Shown here piece after piece: positions 7,151 through 16,137 of a DNA stretch of 16,137 bases; the stretch's first letter is position 1, and every line of letters begins with the position of its first letter. The DNA lies in assembly GCA_016935955.1 (NCBI GenBank), contig JAFGPY010000298.1:1-16137 (forward strand), in the 5' to 3' direction. Below the pieces are notes generated by a model. It was not told where the DNA came from. It did not search any database and saw only the letters and a program-made list of their open reading frames with translations. Both the position numbers and the translations under genes were made by a program. The stretch comes from Planctomycetota bacterium. GTDB lineage: Bacteria; Planctomycetota; Phycisphaerae; FEN-1346; JAACEH01.

Positions 7151-9799
7151 ATGAGAAAGTGGGCGATTCAGGCGGCTGCACTGGCCGTCGCGCTGGGCAC
7201 TGCGTACCCAGCTCTGGCCGGAACGCAGACCTACCCGATCTTCTGTGCCCGTGACGACACGTACTCGACCGGGACCGACAACAGCTACACCAACGGCACG
7301 GTCGGCGTGCCCTACAGCAATGCTGCAGCCAGAACGTTTTTCCGCTGGCAGGTCCACATTCCCAAGGAGGCGACGATCACGTCGGCCTACATCAGGATGG
7401 TTTCCTACATGGCCGGCTCCGGCACGCAGAATGCCAACGTTCAACTGATCGATCAGGACGACTGCGCCTCGTTCGTCTTCCTTCCGTACAACCTTCCCGT
7501 GACGGCGACGGTCGTCAACTGGACCAGTGGCACGTGGCCAGTGGGCTCGTGGGTCCAGTCGACCGACATCAAGGTCCTTGTCCAGGAATTCATCAATCGT
7601 CCCGGGTACGAGTACGGCAGCGTGCTGGGCCTGCGCATCACGAACAACAGCGGCAACGAGCGAAGGTGCTACACGTGGGACAACGGCGATCACAGCTACG
7701 CGCCCGTGCTGGAGGTCAACTACACGGGTGGGCAGGCGTACCTGGAGTTGTGGATGGCCGAGCCGCACATTCGCATCGCCCAGAAGGTCTACTGCCAGAT
7801 CGACAACGTCGTTCCGACCGACAAGCTGATTGCCAAGCTGGACGGAACCGTGATCCACCAGAAGGTCGGTAACCTCCAGAGCGAGGAGGTCTTCACGGCC
7901 GACTACCGCGAACTTCTGGCCGGCGAGCACACGCTGCTGGTCGAGATTCGCGACGCGTCGGATGTGCTGCGCGGGACGGCGAGCCGCACCTGGATCAAGG
8001 TGGGCGACGGCATTCCGGCGGTGGGCATCGACGAGAACAACGCCATCTGCCGCAGCGGCCAGCCGTTCTTCCCGGTGACGCCGTGGGGGCTTGACACCAA
8101 CTACTTCGCCCAGTGGCAGCCGTACATCAACTGCCTGCACGGCCAGGGCTGGAACGTGGCCGACAGCCCCGCAGGGTGGATCGACTACGTGGCCGCCGCC
8201 CAGACGGCGGGTCTGCCGGTGATCGGTCCGGCCCAGGGCAACTACTGGCCCGACGGTCACACGAGCAACATCTACGAGGATCCTCCGGGCAGTGGCAACT
8301 GGGTCCACGCGACGGAAGTCGACATCGACCAGTTGGGCGTCTATGTCAACTCCACGAAAGACAGCCCCGCGATGCTGATGTGGAACTGGCACGATGAGCC
8401 CGACCTGGGCGGCACGACGGAGTACATTCCGGCGACCGAGGTCAAGCGCTGGACCGACAAGTGCCACGAACTGGACGGCAACCATCCCAACATGGTCAAC
8501 ATCGTCGGGTACAGCTTCACGCACGGTCCGGAACCCAACTGGAGCCAGGAACGCGCTCAGAGCTACTGCTTCCTGTACGACGACCGGCACAACGCCACCA
8601 TGGGAACCAACGAGCCGTTCGACACCAAGACCTGCTGCGCCGACCTGATGGCCTTCGACTACTATCCCTACGAGTACGCCACGCAATACACATGGTGCTC
8701 GCTTGAGGACTCGCTGCTGGCCGTCGATCGTCTTCGCGGCTGGAACTACAACCTGATCCCGACGATGACCTGGATCGAGACGTGCGACATCCACGAGGAT
8801 ACGAGCTACACGTGGACGCCTGCGCCCACGCCGACCGAACTCAAGAATATGTGCTGGACCAACGTCATCCACGGCGTCAAGGGCATCCAGTGGTTCCACT
8901 ATTTCGAGCCCACGCCGAGCGAGAACTACGCCGTCATGGCCCAGTTCAAAATCGATATCACCGACCTGACGCCCGTGGTCCTGGGTCCCGAGGAGTGCAG
9001 CACGACCGTGGCCGATACCGAGGCCGGCGGCGGACGCGTGGACATCATGGCCCGGGAGTACAACGGCCAGCTCTACATCTTTGCAGCCGAGATTCGCGCC
9101 CAGAGCGAGACCGTGCGCTTCGACGTCGGTCAGCTGGCCCTCGGCACGCAAATCTCGGTCTACGGTGAGGGGCGGACGATCATTTCCGGGGACGGCTACT
9201 TCGAGGACGCCTTCACGCCGCTGGCCGTCCACATCTACGTGGTCGAGCAACCCGGGCCCGGGGACGTGGAGAATTGGGTCGTCGTCAGCGACCACGGCGG
9301 CACGTCTTACGACGTGTCGTGCGCCGACGGCTACGTGCACAGTCCGGCTGCCGGCCTGTCTCAGGTGAAGATCAACTTCAGCAAGGCGGTCAACCCGGCC
9401 ACCGTCTCGGCGGCAAGCTTCTCGGTGGTCGGTCAGTCGAACGGCGACGTCTCGGGGCAGATCGCCTCGGCCGACGTCTCGGGCGACTACCGGACCATCA
9501 CCGTGACCTTCACGGCGGCTCTGCCCGATGCCGACCGCTACACGATGACCCTGCTCGACACGGTCAAGGACACCAGCGGCAACGCGTTCGGCGGCGAGAC
9601 GGTGCGGCAATTCGCCTGCCTGGCCGGCGACATTGACGCGTCGGGCGAGGTAACCGCCGCGGACATGCTGGCCGCCCGGGCCAGTGCCGGGGCGACCATG
9701 AGTGCCTCGCGGCTCCGCTACGACGTGGACGGATCGGGAACCCTGACCGCCGGAGACATGCGTGCCGTGCGACCGTTGCTTGGTCACGTGCTGCCGTAA
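7151..9799 (+). CDS. Secreted multidomain protein: DNRLRE-like, glycosidase-like TIM barrel, Ig-like domain, type I dockerin
   Basis: The protein has 882 residues. ATG 7151 is preferred to ATG 7142 because GAGGA (7138-7142) abuts the earlier ATG but is correctly spaced for the later one. A signal peptide ends near ALA, residue 20. About 24-192 resembles a DNRLRE/CBM96-type beta-sandwich (DDTYS, RTFFRWQVHIPKEATITSAY). About 195-290 is Ig-like. About 305-600 is a TIM-barrel glycosidase-like core starting QPFFPVTPWGL. Glu416 in NWHDEPDLGG and Glu543 in TWIETCD are placed as acid/base and nucleophile would be in clan GH-A. A C-terminal beta-sandwich is followed by an SbsA-type Ig domain (about 712-822). 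The end is a type I dockerin with two calcium loops, DIDASGEVTAAD (827-838) and DVDGSGTLTAGD (858-869). Sixteen cysteines suggest disulfides. Substrate and family are unassigned. It is probably monocistronic. Confidence 0.85.
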   Translation: MRKWAIQAAALAVALGTAYPALAGTQTYPIFCARDDTYSTGTDNSYTNGTVGVPYSNAAARTFFRWQVHIPKEATITSAYIRMVSYMAGSGTQNANVQLIDQDDCASFVFLPYNLPVTATVVNWTSGTWPVGSWVQSTDIKVLVQEFINRPGYEYGSVLGLRITNNSGNERRCYTWDNGDHSYAPVLEVNYTGGQAYLELWMAEPHIRIAQKVYCQIDNVVPTDKLIAKLDGTVIHQKVGNLQSEEVFTADYRELLAGEHTLLVEIRDASDVLRGTASRTWIKVGDGIPAVGIDENNAICRSGQPFFPVTPWGLDTNYFAQWQPYINCLHGQGWNVADSPAGWIDYVAAAQTAGLPVIGPAQGNYWPDGHTSNIYEDPPGSGNWVHATEVDIDQLGVYVNSTKDSPAMLMWNWHDEPDLGGTTEYIPATEVKRWTDKCHELDGNHPNMVNIVGYSFTHGPEPNWSQERAQSYCFLYDDRHNATMGTNEPFDTKTCCADLMAFDYYPYEYATQYTWCSLEDSLLAVDRLRGWNYNLIPTMTWIETCDIHEDTSYTWTPAPTPTELKNMCWTNVIHGVKGIQWFHYFEPTPSENYAVMAQFKIDITDLTPVVLGPEECSTTVADTEAGGGRVDIMAREYNGQLYIFAAEIRAQSETVRFDVGQLALGTQISVYGEGRTIISGDGYFEDAFTPLAVHIYVVEQPGPGDVENWVVVSDHGGTSYDVSCADGYVHSPAAGLSQVKINFSKAVNPATVSAASFSVVGQSNGDVSGQIASADVSGDYRTITVTFTAALPDADRYTMTLLDTVKDTSGNAFGGETVRQFACLAGDIDASGEVTAADMLAARASAGATMSASRLRYDVDGSGTLTAGDMRAVRPLLGHVLP

Positions 9800-9834
9800 G
9801 CGAAGCCGATGCACGAGACGCAAACAGAAACAAG

Positions 9835-9866
9835 GAGGGCGACCCTCTCATTTGAGGATCGCCCTC
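9835..9866 (+). terminator. Hairpin terminator of the dockerin gene
   Basis: A 13-position stem with one C-A mismatch pairs 9835-9847 (GAGGGCGACCCTC) with 9854-9866 around the loop TCATTT. It begins 36 bp past the stop codon. The T run is poor, as in the hairpin after the beta-helix gene. Confidence 0.65.
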
Positions 9867-9952
9867 TCGGTCTTCCTGAGCACGGGTACTGTGGCTCTGG
9901 CCTGCTCACGCGGGTGTCACTTAAGATCTCGCACAAAGGCCATTCGGGGTGC

Positions 9953-10018
9953 CATGCATCTCTTGCAGATGCATGCCGACGGCCAGTTGGCACGAGCACG
10001 TGCCTACGCGTAGACACG
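9953..10018 (-). terminator. Two dyads between the convergent dockerin and hisB genes
   Basis: Bases 9953-9975 form a perfect 9-bp hairpin (CATGCATCT / AGATGCATG, 5-base loop). Bases 9999-10018 form a near-perfect 20-bp palindrome centred on CTACGCGTAG with one mismatched pair. Both lie in the first 80 bp after the hisB stop. Neither has a T run, so their role in ending hisDCB transcription is plausible but unproven. Confidence 0.4.
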
Positions 10019-10028
10019 CGGCACCGTC

Positions 10029-10622
10029 TTACAGCGTGCCCTTGGTGGACAGAACCCCCTTGACGCGCGGGTCGGGCTCGACGGCTTGCCGCAGGGCCCG
10101 GGCCAGCGACTTGAAGACGCCCTCGGCGATGTGATGCACGTTGGCCCCGTAGGGCACGTGGATGTGCAGATTCATCTTGGCGTTGTTCGCCAGGGCGATC
10201 AGGAACTCGCGAATCAGTTCGACGTCGAAGTCGCCCACCTGGTCGGCCGGGTAGCGAGCATCGTACACCAGGTATGGTCTGCCTCCCAGGTCGATTGCGG
10301 CCGTGGCCAGCGTCTCGTCCATGGGGACGGCCGTCGCCCCGTAGCGTGTGATGCCCGCGCGGTCGCCCAGGGCTTTGTCAAGAACCTGGCCCAGCACGAT
10401 GCCGATGTCCTCGACCGTGTGGTGCCCGTCCACGTGCAGATCGCCCGCGGCCTTGACGCTCATGTCGATCAAGCTGTGCCGCGCCAGCAGCGTCAGCATA
10501 TGGTCGAAGAAACCGATGCCCGTGGCCACGTCGGCCTTGCCGGCGCCATCCAGATTCAGCCACACGGTGATGTCTGTTTCGCCGGTCTTGCGTTTGATCT
10601 CGGCGGTGCGTTGGTTTGCCAT
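10029..10622 (-). CDS. hisB: Imidazoleglycerol-phosphate dehydratase
   Basis: The protein has 197 residues, the usual length for the monofunctional enzyme; there is no histidinol-phosphatase domain. It dehydrates imidazole glycerol phosphate to imidazole acetol phosphate in cytoplasmic histidine synthesis. The metal-binding signatures are present: GFFDHML near the N-terminus, [12 protein letters not shown], then [32 protein letters not shown] near the C-terminus. The conserved MDE ([20 protein letters not shown]) is intact. The ATG at 10622 has GAGG nine bases upstream and lies 21 bp after the hisC stop, so it is the last gene of hisD-hisC-hisB. Confidence 0.97.
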   Translation of the reverse strand: MANQRTAEIKRKTGETDITVWLNLDGAGKADVATGIGFFDHMLTLLARHSLIDMSVKAAGDLHVDGHHTVEDIGIVLGQVLDKALGDRAGITRYGATAVPMDETLATAAIDLGGRPYLVYDARYPADQVGDFDVELIREFLIALANNAKMNLHIHVPYGANVHHIAEGVFKSLARALRQAVEPDPRVKGVLSTKGTL

Positions 10623-10643
10623 GTCAGTGATCCTCGGGCGTCG

Positions 10644-11687
10644 TCAGATGAGGGATTTCACGGCAGCAATCAGTGCGTCCATCTCCTCGCGCGTGCCGAC
10701 GGTGATACGGACGAACCGCTTGATGCGCGGCCTGTTAAAGTATCGGACGAGGATGCCCCGCTCCTTCAACTTCTGGTAGAGCCTCTCGCCATTGCCGTCG
10801 GGCGGTCCGGCCATGACAAAGTTCGTCCGACTGTCGAGAACCGTAAAGGCCAGGTTCCGCAACTCGCGAATCAACCGCGACCGTTCGGCCTTGATCCGCT
10901 CGACGTTCTGCCTCATCCACGTCTGATCGTCCAGGGCCGCTCGCGCCGCTGCAATCGCCAGGGCGTCGCAGTTGTACGAATCCTTGACCTTCATCAGCCC
11001 CGCGATCACCTCGGCCGACCCGACGGCGTAGCCGAACCGCAGGCCCGCCAGGCTGTACGACTTCGACAGCGTCCGCATCACGAGCACGTTAGGCTCGCTC
11101 ACGGCCAGGGCCATCGCGTTTTCGTCGGCGAAGTCCGCGTAGGCCTCGTCCACCAGGAGCAGTCCGCGAATCTCGCGGGCGATGCGGCCGATCTGCTCAA
11201 TCGGGGCCGCCAGCCCCGTCGGGGCGTTCGGATTGGCCACGACCACCAGCGGCGACGTCGAGGCCGCCAACTGGGTGACGGGCAGCGCGAAATCGTCCTG
11301 GCAGGGGAGCCTGTCGAGCTGCGCGTCCTGAATCTCGGCCAGTGTCTCGTAGAGCGAGTACGTCGGGTCCGTCACCGTCACGGTGTCGCCCGGGCCGAGC
11401 GTGGCCGTGAAGATCATCCGCAGCAGGTCGTCCGACCCGTTGCCGCAGACGACGTTCTCCGGCCCAACGCCGATCATGTTGGCCACCGCGTCGCGCACGG
11501 CGTTGGCCATGGGGTCGGGGTACTTGCGCAGCGCGTCCTCGCTCGCCGTGTGGACGGCTTCCATGACCCGCGGCGACGGCGGGTAGGGATTCTCGTTCGT
11601 ATTGAGCTTGATGAAGCGGCCGCCCTGTGGCTGTTCGCCGGGGGCGTAGCCGCTCATGGCCTCGATGTTGTCGCGATAGTAACCCAT
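10644..11687 (-). CDS. hisC: Histidinol-phosphate aminotransferase
   Basis: The protein has 347 residues, normal for this PLP fold-type I enzyme. It transaminates imidazole acetol phosphate to histidinol phosphate using glutamate. Visible marks are KLNTNENPYPPSP at the N-terminus, CGNGSDDLLR (cofactor phosphate region), ANPNAPTG, LLLVDEAYADF, and the Schiff-base lysine Lys209 in RTLSKSYSLAGLRFGY. The C-terminal NFVMAGPPDG and RFVRITVGTREE fit HisC. The open frame continues upstream into hisD territory, but that part is an out-of-frame shadow of hisD. ATG 11687 is chosen because GGAAG lies eight bases before it and it lies 26 bp past the hisD stop. Confidence 0.97.
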   Translation of the reverse strand: MGYYRDNIEAMSGYAPGEQPQGGRFIKLNTNENPYPPSPRVMEAVHTASEDALRKYPDPMANAVRDAVANMIGVGPENVVCGNGSDDLLRMIFTATLGPGDTVTVTDPTYSLYETLAEIQDAQLDRLPCQDDFALPVTQLAASTSPLVVVANPNAPTGLAAPIEQIGRIAREIRGLLLVDEAYADFADENAMALAVSEPNVLVMRTLSKSYSLAGLRFGYAVGSAEVIAGLMKVKDSYNCDALAIAAARAALDDQTWMRQNVERIKAERSRLIRELRNLAFTVLDSRTNFVMAGPPDGNGERLYQKLKERGILVRYFNRPRIKRFVRITVGTREEMDALIAAVKSLI

Positions 11688-11713
11688 GGGTTTATCTTCC
11701 GTCGGTCGTGCCG

Positions 11714-13045
<1,332 letters not shown>

Positions 13046-13087
13046 GGCAGTTCTCCTCGCCCCAAGCGGCAGGGCTCAAGGCCACCG

Positions 13088-13115
13088 ATTATAGCCGCCG
13101 GGCAAGATTCTGCAA
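13088..13115 (-). promoter_or_regulatory. Promoter of hisDCB
   Basis: On the minus strand a perfect TATAAT (13093-13088) follows TTGCAG (13115-13110) at 16 bases. Transcription would begin near 13081, giving a leader of about 36 bases before the GTG. The leader is too short for a classical his attenuator, and I see no leader peptide. Confidence 0.6.
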
Positions 13116-13120
13116 CTGGC

Positions 13121-13178
13121 TCTCGTGGAGGGGGGACGACAGCGGCCGGCGCGGCGGCATGGTCTCACGGAGGGGGGA
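13121..13178. repeat. Two direct repeats TCTCnnGGAGGGGGGA, 42 bp apart, upstream of the his promoter
   Basis: The copies are at 13121-13136 and 13163-13178 and differ only at the two n positions. The 42-bp period is four helical turns. They lie just upstream of the hisD -35 box (13115-13110) and after the stop codon of the preceding gene. This is the geometry of a pair of activator or repressor sites, but the binding protein is unknown. Confidence 0.45.
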
Positions 13179-13194
13179 ATCGGCCGAGTGCGAC

Positions 13195-14577
13195 TCAGTC
13201 CGCGGACGCCGAAGGTTCCCGGGGCATGTCGTTCATCGCCGAAGGAGTCTTTGGTGGCACGTAGCCGGGCTCGGCCACTGTGAAAGCCAGCGACTCCAGC
13301 AGCTTGCGGTTGGCCACTTTGGCAGCGAACTTCGCGCCGACTTCCGCGTGGAGTGGCTTGCCGTCGGCGGCAGCAGGCATGTCGATGAACTTGCCGCGAA
13401 GCCAGTCCGTGGCCAGTATGCCGCTCTGCCAGGTGCTCGTGGCACTGTCCACAAGATGCTTTTGTCCGGGACCACCGTTGACGAAGTCGGCGAGCTTCTT
13501 GTCGAAAGGCGACAGGGCAGGGCACACGTAGGCGCCGACCATGTAGTTGTCGCTCCTGGTGCCGTCCACGCGGGCCCACTTCGGATTCTCGGCATCGCCG
13601 TTCCAGCACATGGTCATCTGCGTCTTGAGGAACCGCTCCATGTCCTGCCGGTCGAACACGACGCCGTGATGGTACAGGTCGACGGCCTGCGACAGCGTGC
13701 TCGCGTAGTAGCCGCCCGTGTGCTCCACGCCGATCCAGTGCTTCCACTTGTCGGCGTCGGTCGGGTGAACGTCCCACTCGCCGGCCGGGTCCCAGTAGTT
13801 CCATTCGTAGTGTCCGTCCTTGAGAGTCAGACAGCGTTTGAATCGTGTGCCTAGCTTGACGGCCCGGGCCATGTACTCGTCCTTGCCCGTCGCGCGGTAC
13901 AGGCTCAGCAGTCCGTGGATGACGATCGCGTGCATGTTGTGCGGCTTGGTCAGCCGGTTCTGCGTGTCGCGGAGGCCCGTGTCGCCGCGATAGACCGCGC
14001 CGCTTGGTCCCAGGTCCACGAAGCAGCCGCGGGCGTCCCACTTGGGGATAAGGTGTTTCTCGATCAGTTCCAGGTACTCGCTGCGCTGTGCGGCGAACTT
14101 TGCCTTGAGGTCCGCGTTCTTGTCCGTCGCCTCGATGAACCGCGACAGCAGGTCCATCGTCGTGAAACCGTTGAGCAGCTCGTCTACCTTCTTGTCGGGG
14201 TTCGCCGGATCGGCAATCCCCGCCAGCGTTTTGCCGTACCAGCCGAGGTAGCCCTGGGCGTCCTTGCTCATGGCCTGGCGGCAGTTGGCGAACATGGCGA
14301 CGAAATCGTCGAGGTGCTTCGCATCGCCGGTCATCTCATAGGCGGCAAGCATCGTGTCCACCGCACGCGTAATGACCCACGTGTAGTCAGTCACCTTCTC
14401 GGCGGCCGCCTTGCGGCAATACTCCGGAGTGACCATGCGGCGGAACGAGTCGGTGTGCTTCAGAAAGGTCTCGACGATCTGCTTGTCCGTCGCGTCGGCG
14501 ACCTTCAGTGGCCCTGCGGCCGATATCACGGCCGTCTGCGACAGAACAATCATTGCGGCGGCGATCGCTCGACTCAC
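13195..14577 (-). CDS. Secreted protein of unrecognised family, downstream tandem paralogue
   Basis: The protein has 460 residues and a GTG start preceded by a near-ideal GGAGGTGA (14588-14581). The signal peptide runs to about residue 21 (VISAAG). I do not recognise the family. Helical segments such as HGLLSLYRATGKDEYMARAVKLG, with aromatic, His and acidic clusters, suggest an alpha/alpha toroid as in polysaccharide lyases and six-hairpin glycosidases. The best candidate active-site blocks are PHNMHAI (212-218), HYEWNYWDPAGEWD (256-269), KWKHWIGVEH (277-286) and PKWARVDG (332-339). These are shared almost unchanged with the upstream paralogue. The C-terminus is Pro-rich, with no anchor or sorting signal. 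It is 52 bp downstream of the paralogue, so the two are probably co-transcribed. It precedes hisD, which has a separate promoter. Confidence 0.75.
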   Translation of the reverse strand: MSRAIAAAMIVLSQTAVISAAGPLKVADATDKQIVETFLKHTDSFRRMVTPEYCRKAAAEKVTDYTWVITRAVDTMLAAYEMTGDAKHLDDFVAMFANCRQAMSKDAQGYLGWYGKTLAGIADPANPDKKVDELLNGFTTMDLLSRFIEATDKNADLKAKFAAQRSEYLELIEKHLIPKWDARGCFVDLGPSGAVYRGDTGLRDTQNRLTKPHNMHAIVIHGLLSLYRATGKDEYMARAVKLGTRFKRCLTLKDGHYEWNYWDPAGEWDVHPTDADKWKHWIGVEHTGGYYASTLSQAVDLYHHGVVFDRQDMERFLKTQMTMCWNGDAENPKWARVDGTRSDNYMVGAYVCPALSPFDKKLADFVNGGPGQKHLVDSATSTWQSGILATDWLRGKFIDMPAAADGKPLHAEVGAKFAAKVANRKLLESLAFTVAEPGYVPPKTPSAMNDMPREPSASAD

Positions 14578-15238
14578 AGGTCACCTCCCCGGCATCGTCC
14601 ACGTTTTGTTCTTCACGTCGCTCTCGCCGCTACGGGTCCTTGGGGTCCAAGGCCTTCGGCATCGGCTTCATCTGGCCGGGCGCCTGCGGCGCGGCATAGC
14701 CCGAACCCTTGACCTCGAAATCCAGCGACTTGGCCGCCTTCTTCCCTGCGGCCGTGCCCAGGAACTTCTTGCCGATGTCCAGGCTGGGTTGCTTGCTGCT
14801 CTTGGACCGGGGCATAGCGACGAATTTGCCGTCCACCCAGCCGCACGCCACGGGCCCGCCTTGCCAGCCATGTGTGGCGGCAGCCAGCCGTTCCTCTTGT
14901 CCGCGACCACCGTAGACGAACGCAGCCACCTTCTCGCTCAGCGGCGCCAGGGCGGCGCACATGTACGAACCCTGCATGTACTTGTCGCTCGTCGTGCCGT
15001 CCACGCGAGCCCACTTCGGCGAATCCATGCTGCCGTTCCAGCACTTCTCGGTCTGCGTCTTCACGAAGCGGGCCATGTCCTCCCTGTCGAACACCAGGCC
15101 ATGCTCGTACAGCAGGACGGCCTGCGACAGGCTCGCACTGTAGTAGCCGCCCTTGTGCTCCACACCGATCCAGTGCTTCCACTTGCTCGGATTGCTAGGC
15201 AGCACGTCCCACTCGCCGGCCGGGTCCCAGTAGTTCCA
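13769..15238. repeat. 35-bp identical direct repeat within the two paralogous genes
   Basis: Bases 13769-13803 and 15204-15238 are identical, and similarity continues to about 13824 with only two changes. The segment encodes part of the HYEWNYWDPAGEWD block. The offset is 1435 bp, one gene plus spacer. This marks the pair as a tandem duplication and gives a site where recombination could fuse or delete a copy. Confidence 0.8.
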
Positions 15239-16015
15239 CTCGTAGTGACCGTCCTTCAGCGTCAGGCTGCGCTTGAACCGCGTGCCCAATTCGACGGCCA
15301 GCTTGGCGTATTCGTCCTTGCCCGTTGCGCGATACAGGCTCAGCAGGCCGCTGATGATGATCGCGTGCTTGTTGTGCGGCTGGGTCAGGTTGCCCTTGTC
15401 CTCCTTCAGCGCGGCGTGCGTTCGGAAAATCGCGCCGCCCTTGCCCAGATCCACGCAGTTGCCGCGGGCCACCCACTTCTTGGCCAGGTGATTCTCGGCC
15501 AGGTCCAGGTAGGTCTTGCGCTGCTCGGCGTACTTGCGGGCCAGCGCCGGATCGGCCTCGGTCAGGGTCAGGAAACGCCCCAGCAGTTCCATGGCCCGGT
15601 AGGTGTTGATGATCACGTCCACCTTCTTGCCCGGATCCTTCGGATTCTGGAAACTCGACAGGGGCTTGCCGTACCAGCCCAGGTACCCGTCGCCGCCCTT
15701 GGTCATCGCGCCGCGGAGATTCTCCATCGCCGTGACGAACGTGTCCAGGTGCTTGGCGTCGCCGGTCACTTCGTAGGCCACCAGCGGCATCTCGACGTAG
15801 GGCATGACCGTCCAGATGAGCCCCTCGCACTCCTCGGCCGTGGTCTTCCTGCAGGCCTCGGCGTTGACGGTCTTGGGCACATTAGCCGTATGACCCAGAA
15901 ACGCTTCGACGATCTGCTTGTCCTTCGGGTCCGTGATCTTCGCACCTTCTGCGGCCGCGACGAATCCGGACGGAACCATGGCCCCGATCAGCAACACTGT
16001 CACCAGCAATCTCAT
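14630..16015 (-). CDS. Secreted protein of unrecognised family, upstream tandem paralogue
   Basis: The protein has 461 residues from ATG 16015, which has GGAGG eight bases upstream. A longer GTG start at 16030 would place that ribosome binding site inside the gene and is rejected. The signal peptide ends about residue 22 (FVAAA). It aligns with the next gene almost without gaps, one residue out of register. Shared blocks include DKQIVE, VTGDAKHLD versus MTGDAKHLD, GYLGWYGK, LLSLYRATGKDEY, LGTRFKR, HYEWNYWDPAGEWD (257-270), KWKHWIGVEH, LSQAV and PKWARVDGT-SD-YM. The Cys in CWNG is kept in both. A carbohydrate-active alpha/alpha-barrel enzyme is my best guess from the pattern, but no family or substrate can be named. 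The Lys/Pro-rich C-terminus differs from the paralogue's. Confidence 0.75.
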   Translation of the reverse strand: MRLLVTVLLIGAMVPSGFVAAAEGAKITDPKDKQIVEAFLGHTANVPKTVNAEACRKTTAEECEGLIWTVMPYVEMPLVAYEVTGDAKHLDTFVTAMENLRGAMTKGGDGYLGWYGKPLSSFQNPKDPGKKVDVIINTYRAMELLGRFLTLTEADPALARKYAEQRKTYLDLAENHLAKKWVARGNCVDLGKGGAIFRTHAALKEDKGNLTQPHNKHAIIISGLLSLYRATGKDEYAKLAVELGTRFKRSLTLKDGHYEWNYWDPAGEWDVLPSNPSKWKHWIGVEHKGGYYSASLSQAVLLYEHGLVFDREDMARFVKTQTEKCWNGSMDSPKWARVDGTTSDKYMQGSYMCAALAPLSEKVAAFVYGGRGQEERLAAATHGWQGGPVACGWVDGKFVAMPRSKSSKQPSLDIGKKFLGTAAGKKAAKSLDFEVKGSGYAAPQAPGQMKPMPKALDPKDP

Positions 16016-16040
16016 GACCCTGACCTCCACCAGCGGATAA

Positions 16041-16096
16041 CGTGCGGCTCGAGCACTTCACGATTGAGTGTAGCCACAAGACATAAACCAGCCCAA
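16041..16096 (-). promoter_or_regulatory. Weak promoter and dyad upstream of the paralogue pair
   Basis: On the minus strand TTGGGC (16096-16091) and TACACT (16072-16067) are 18 bases apart, each only a partial match. Between the predicted start and the ribosome binding site lies an imperfect dyad, 16041-16062: CGTG, two bases, GCTCGAGC, four bases, CACG. It might be an operator. Bases from 16097 to the right edge show no feature. Confidence 0.3.
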
Positions 16097-16137
16097 CGCA
16101 TCGGAGGCCGTAACGGTTTCCAAGGCGGCGGCGATGG

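Noticed and set aside
7088..9823. 911-codon open frame on the minus strand opposite the dockerin gene
   Set aside because: It is a GC-driven shadow. The translation is a low-complexity run of Val, Arg, Gly, His and Asp with no domain, while the plus strand shows a signal peptide, known folds and a dockerin.

Overview
The window is GC-rich, and most of its products are exported. It most resembles a Planctomycetota genome, probably of the Phycisphaerae/Sedimentisphaerales kind. The grounds are a PEP-CTERM surface protein, a C-terminal type I dockerin on a large secreted glycosidase-like protein, a beta-helix protein with a choice-of-anchor-Q-type tail, and a GntR-headed repressor with a LacI-type sensor. 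This placement is an inference from domain repertoire; there is no rRNA or other marker gene to test it.

Layout. Bases 1-2358 (+) hold the 3' part of a PKD/beta-helix extracellular protein. It converges on a PEP-CTERM solenoid protein (2553-3599, -), and each gene has its own strong hairpin terminator in the 194-bp gap. A 617-bp gene-free stretch follows. It carries a good minus-strand promoter for the PEP-CTERM gene, with its -35 box inside an inverted repeat, a second palindrome in the leader, and the terminator of the next gene. A GntR/LacI-type repressor (4217-5350, -) is divergent from a membrane-anchored LysM/L,D-transpeptidase (5626-6780, +). A promoter with a perfect TATAAT then drives an 882-residue dockerin protein with a TIM-barrel glycosidase-like core (7151-9799, +).

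From 9800 to the right end everything reads leftward. First in transcription order are two tandem, nearly co-linear paralogues of an unrecognised secreted family (16015-14630 and 14577-13195), separated by 52 bp. Then comes a histidine biosynthesis cluster, hisD-hisC-hisB (13045-10029), with its own TATAAT promoter just upstream of hisD. The other his genes are not in the window.

How the parts may work together: the left two thirds look like a cell-surface and polysaccharide-handling region with one candidate local sugar-responsive regulator. The his genes are core metabolism. The tandem paralogues lie directly upstream of the his promoter, and their role is unknown. I saw no tRNA, rRNA, CRISPR array, transposase, integrase or phage gene.
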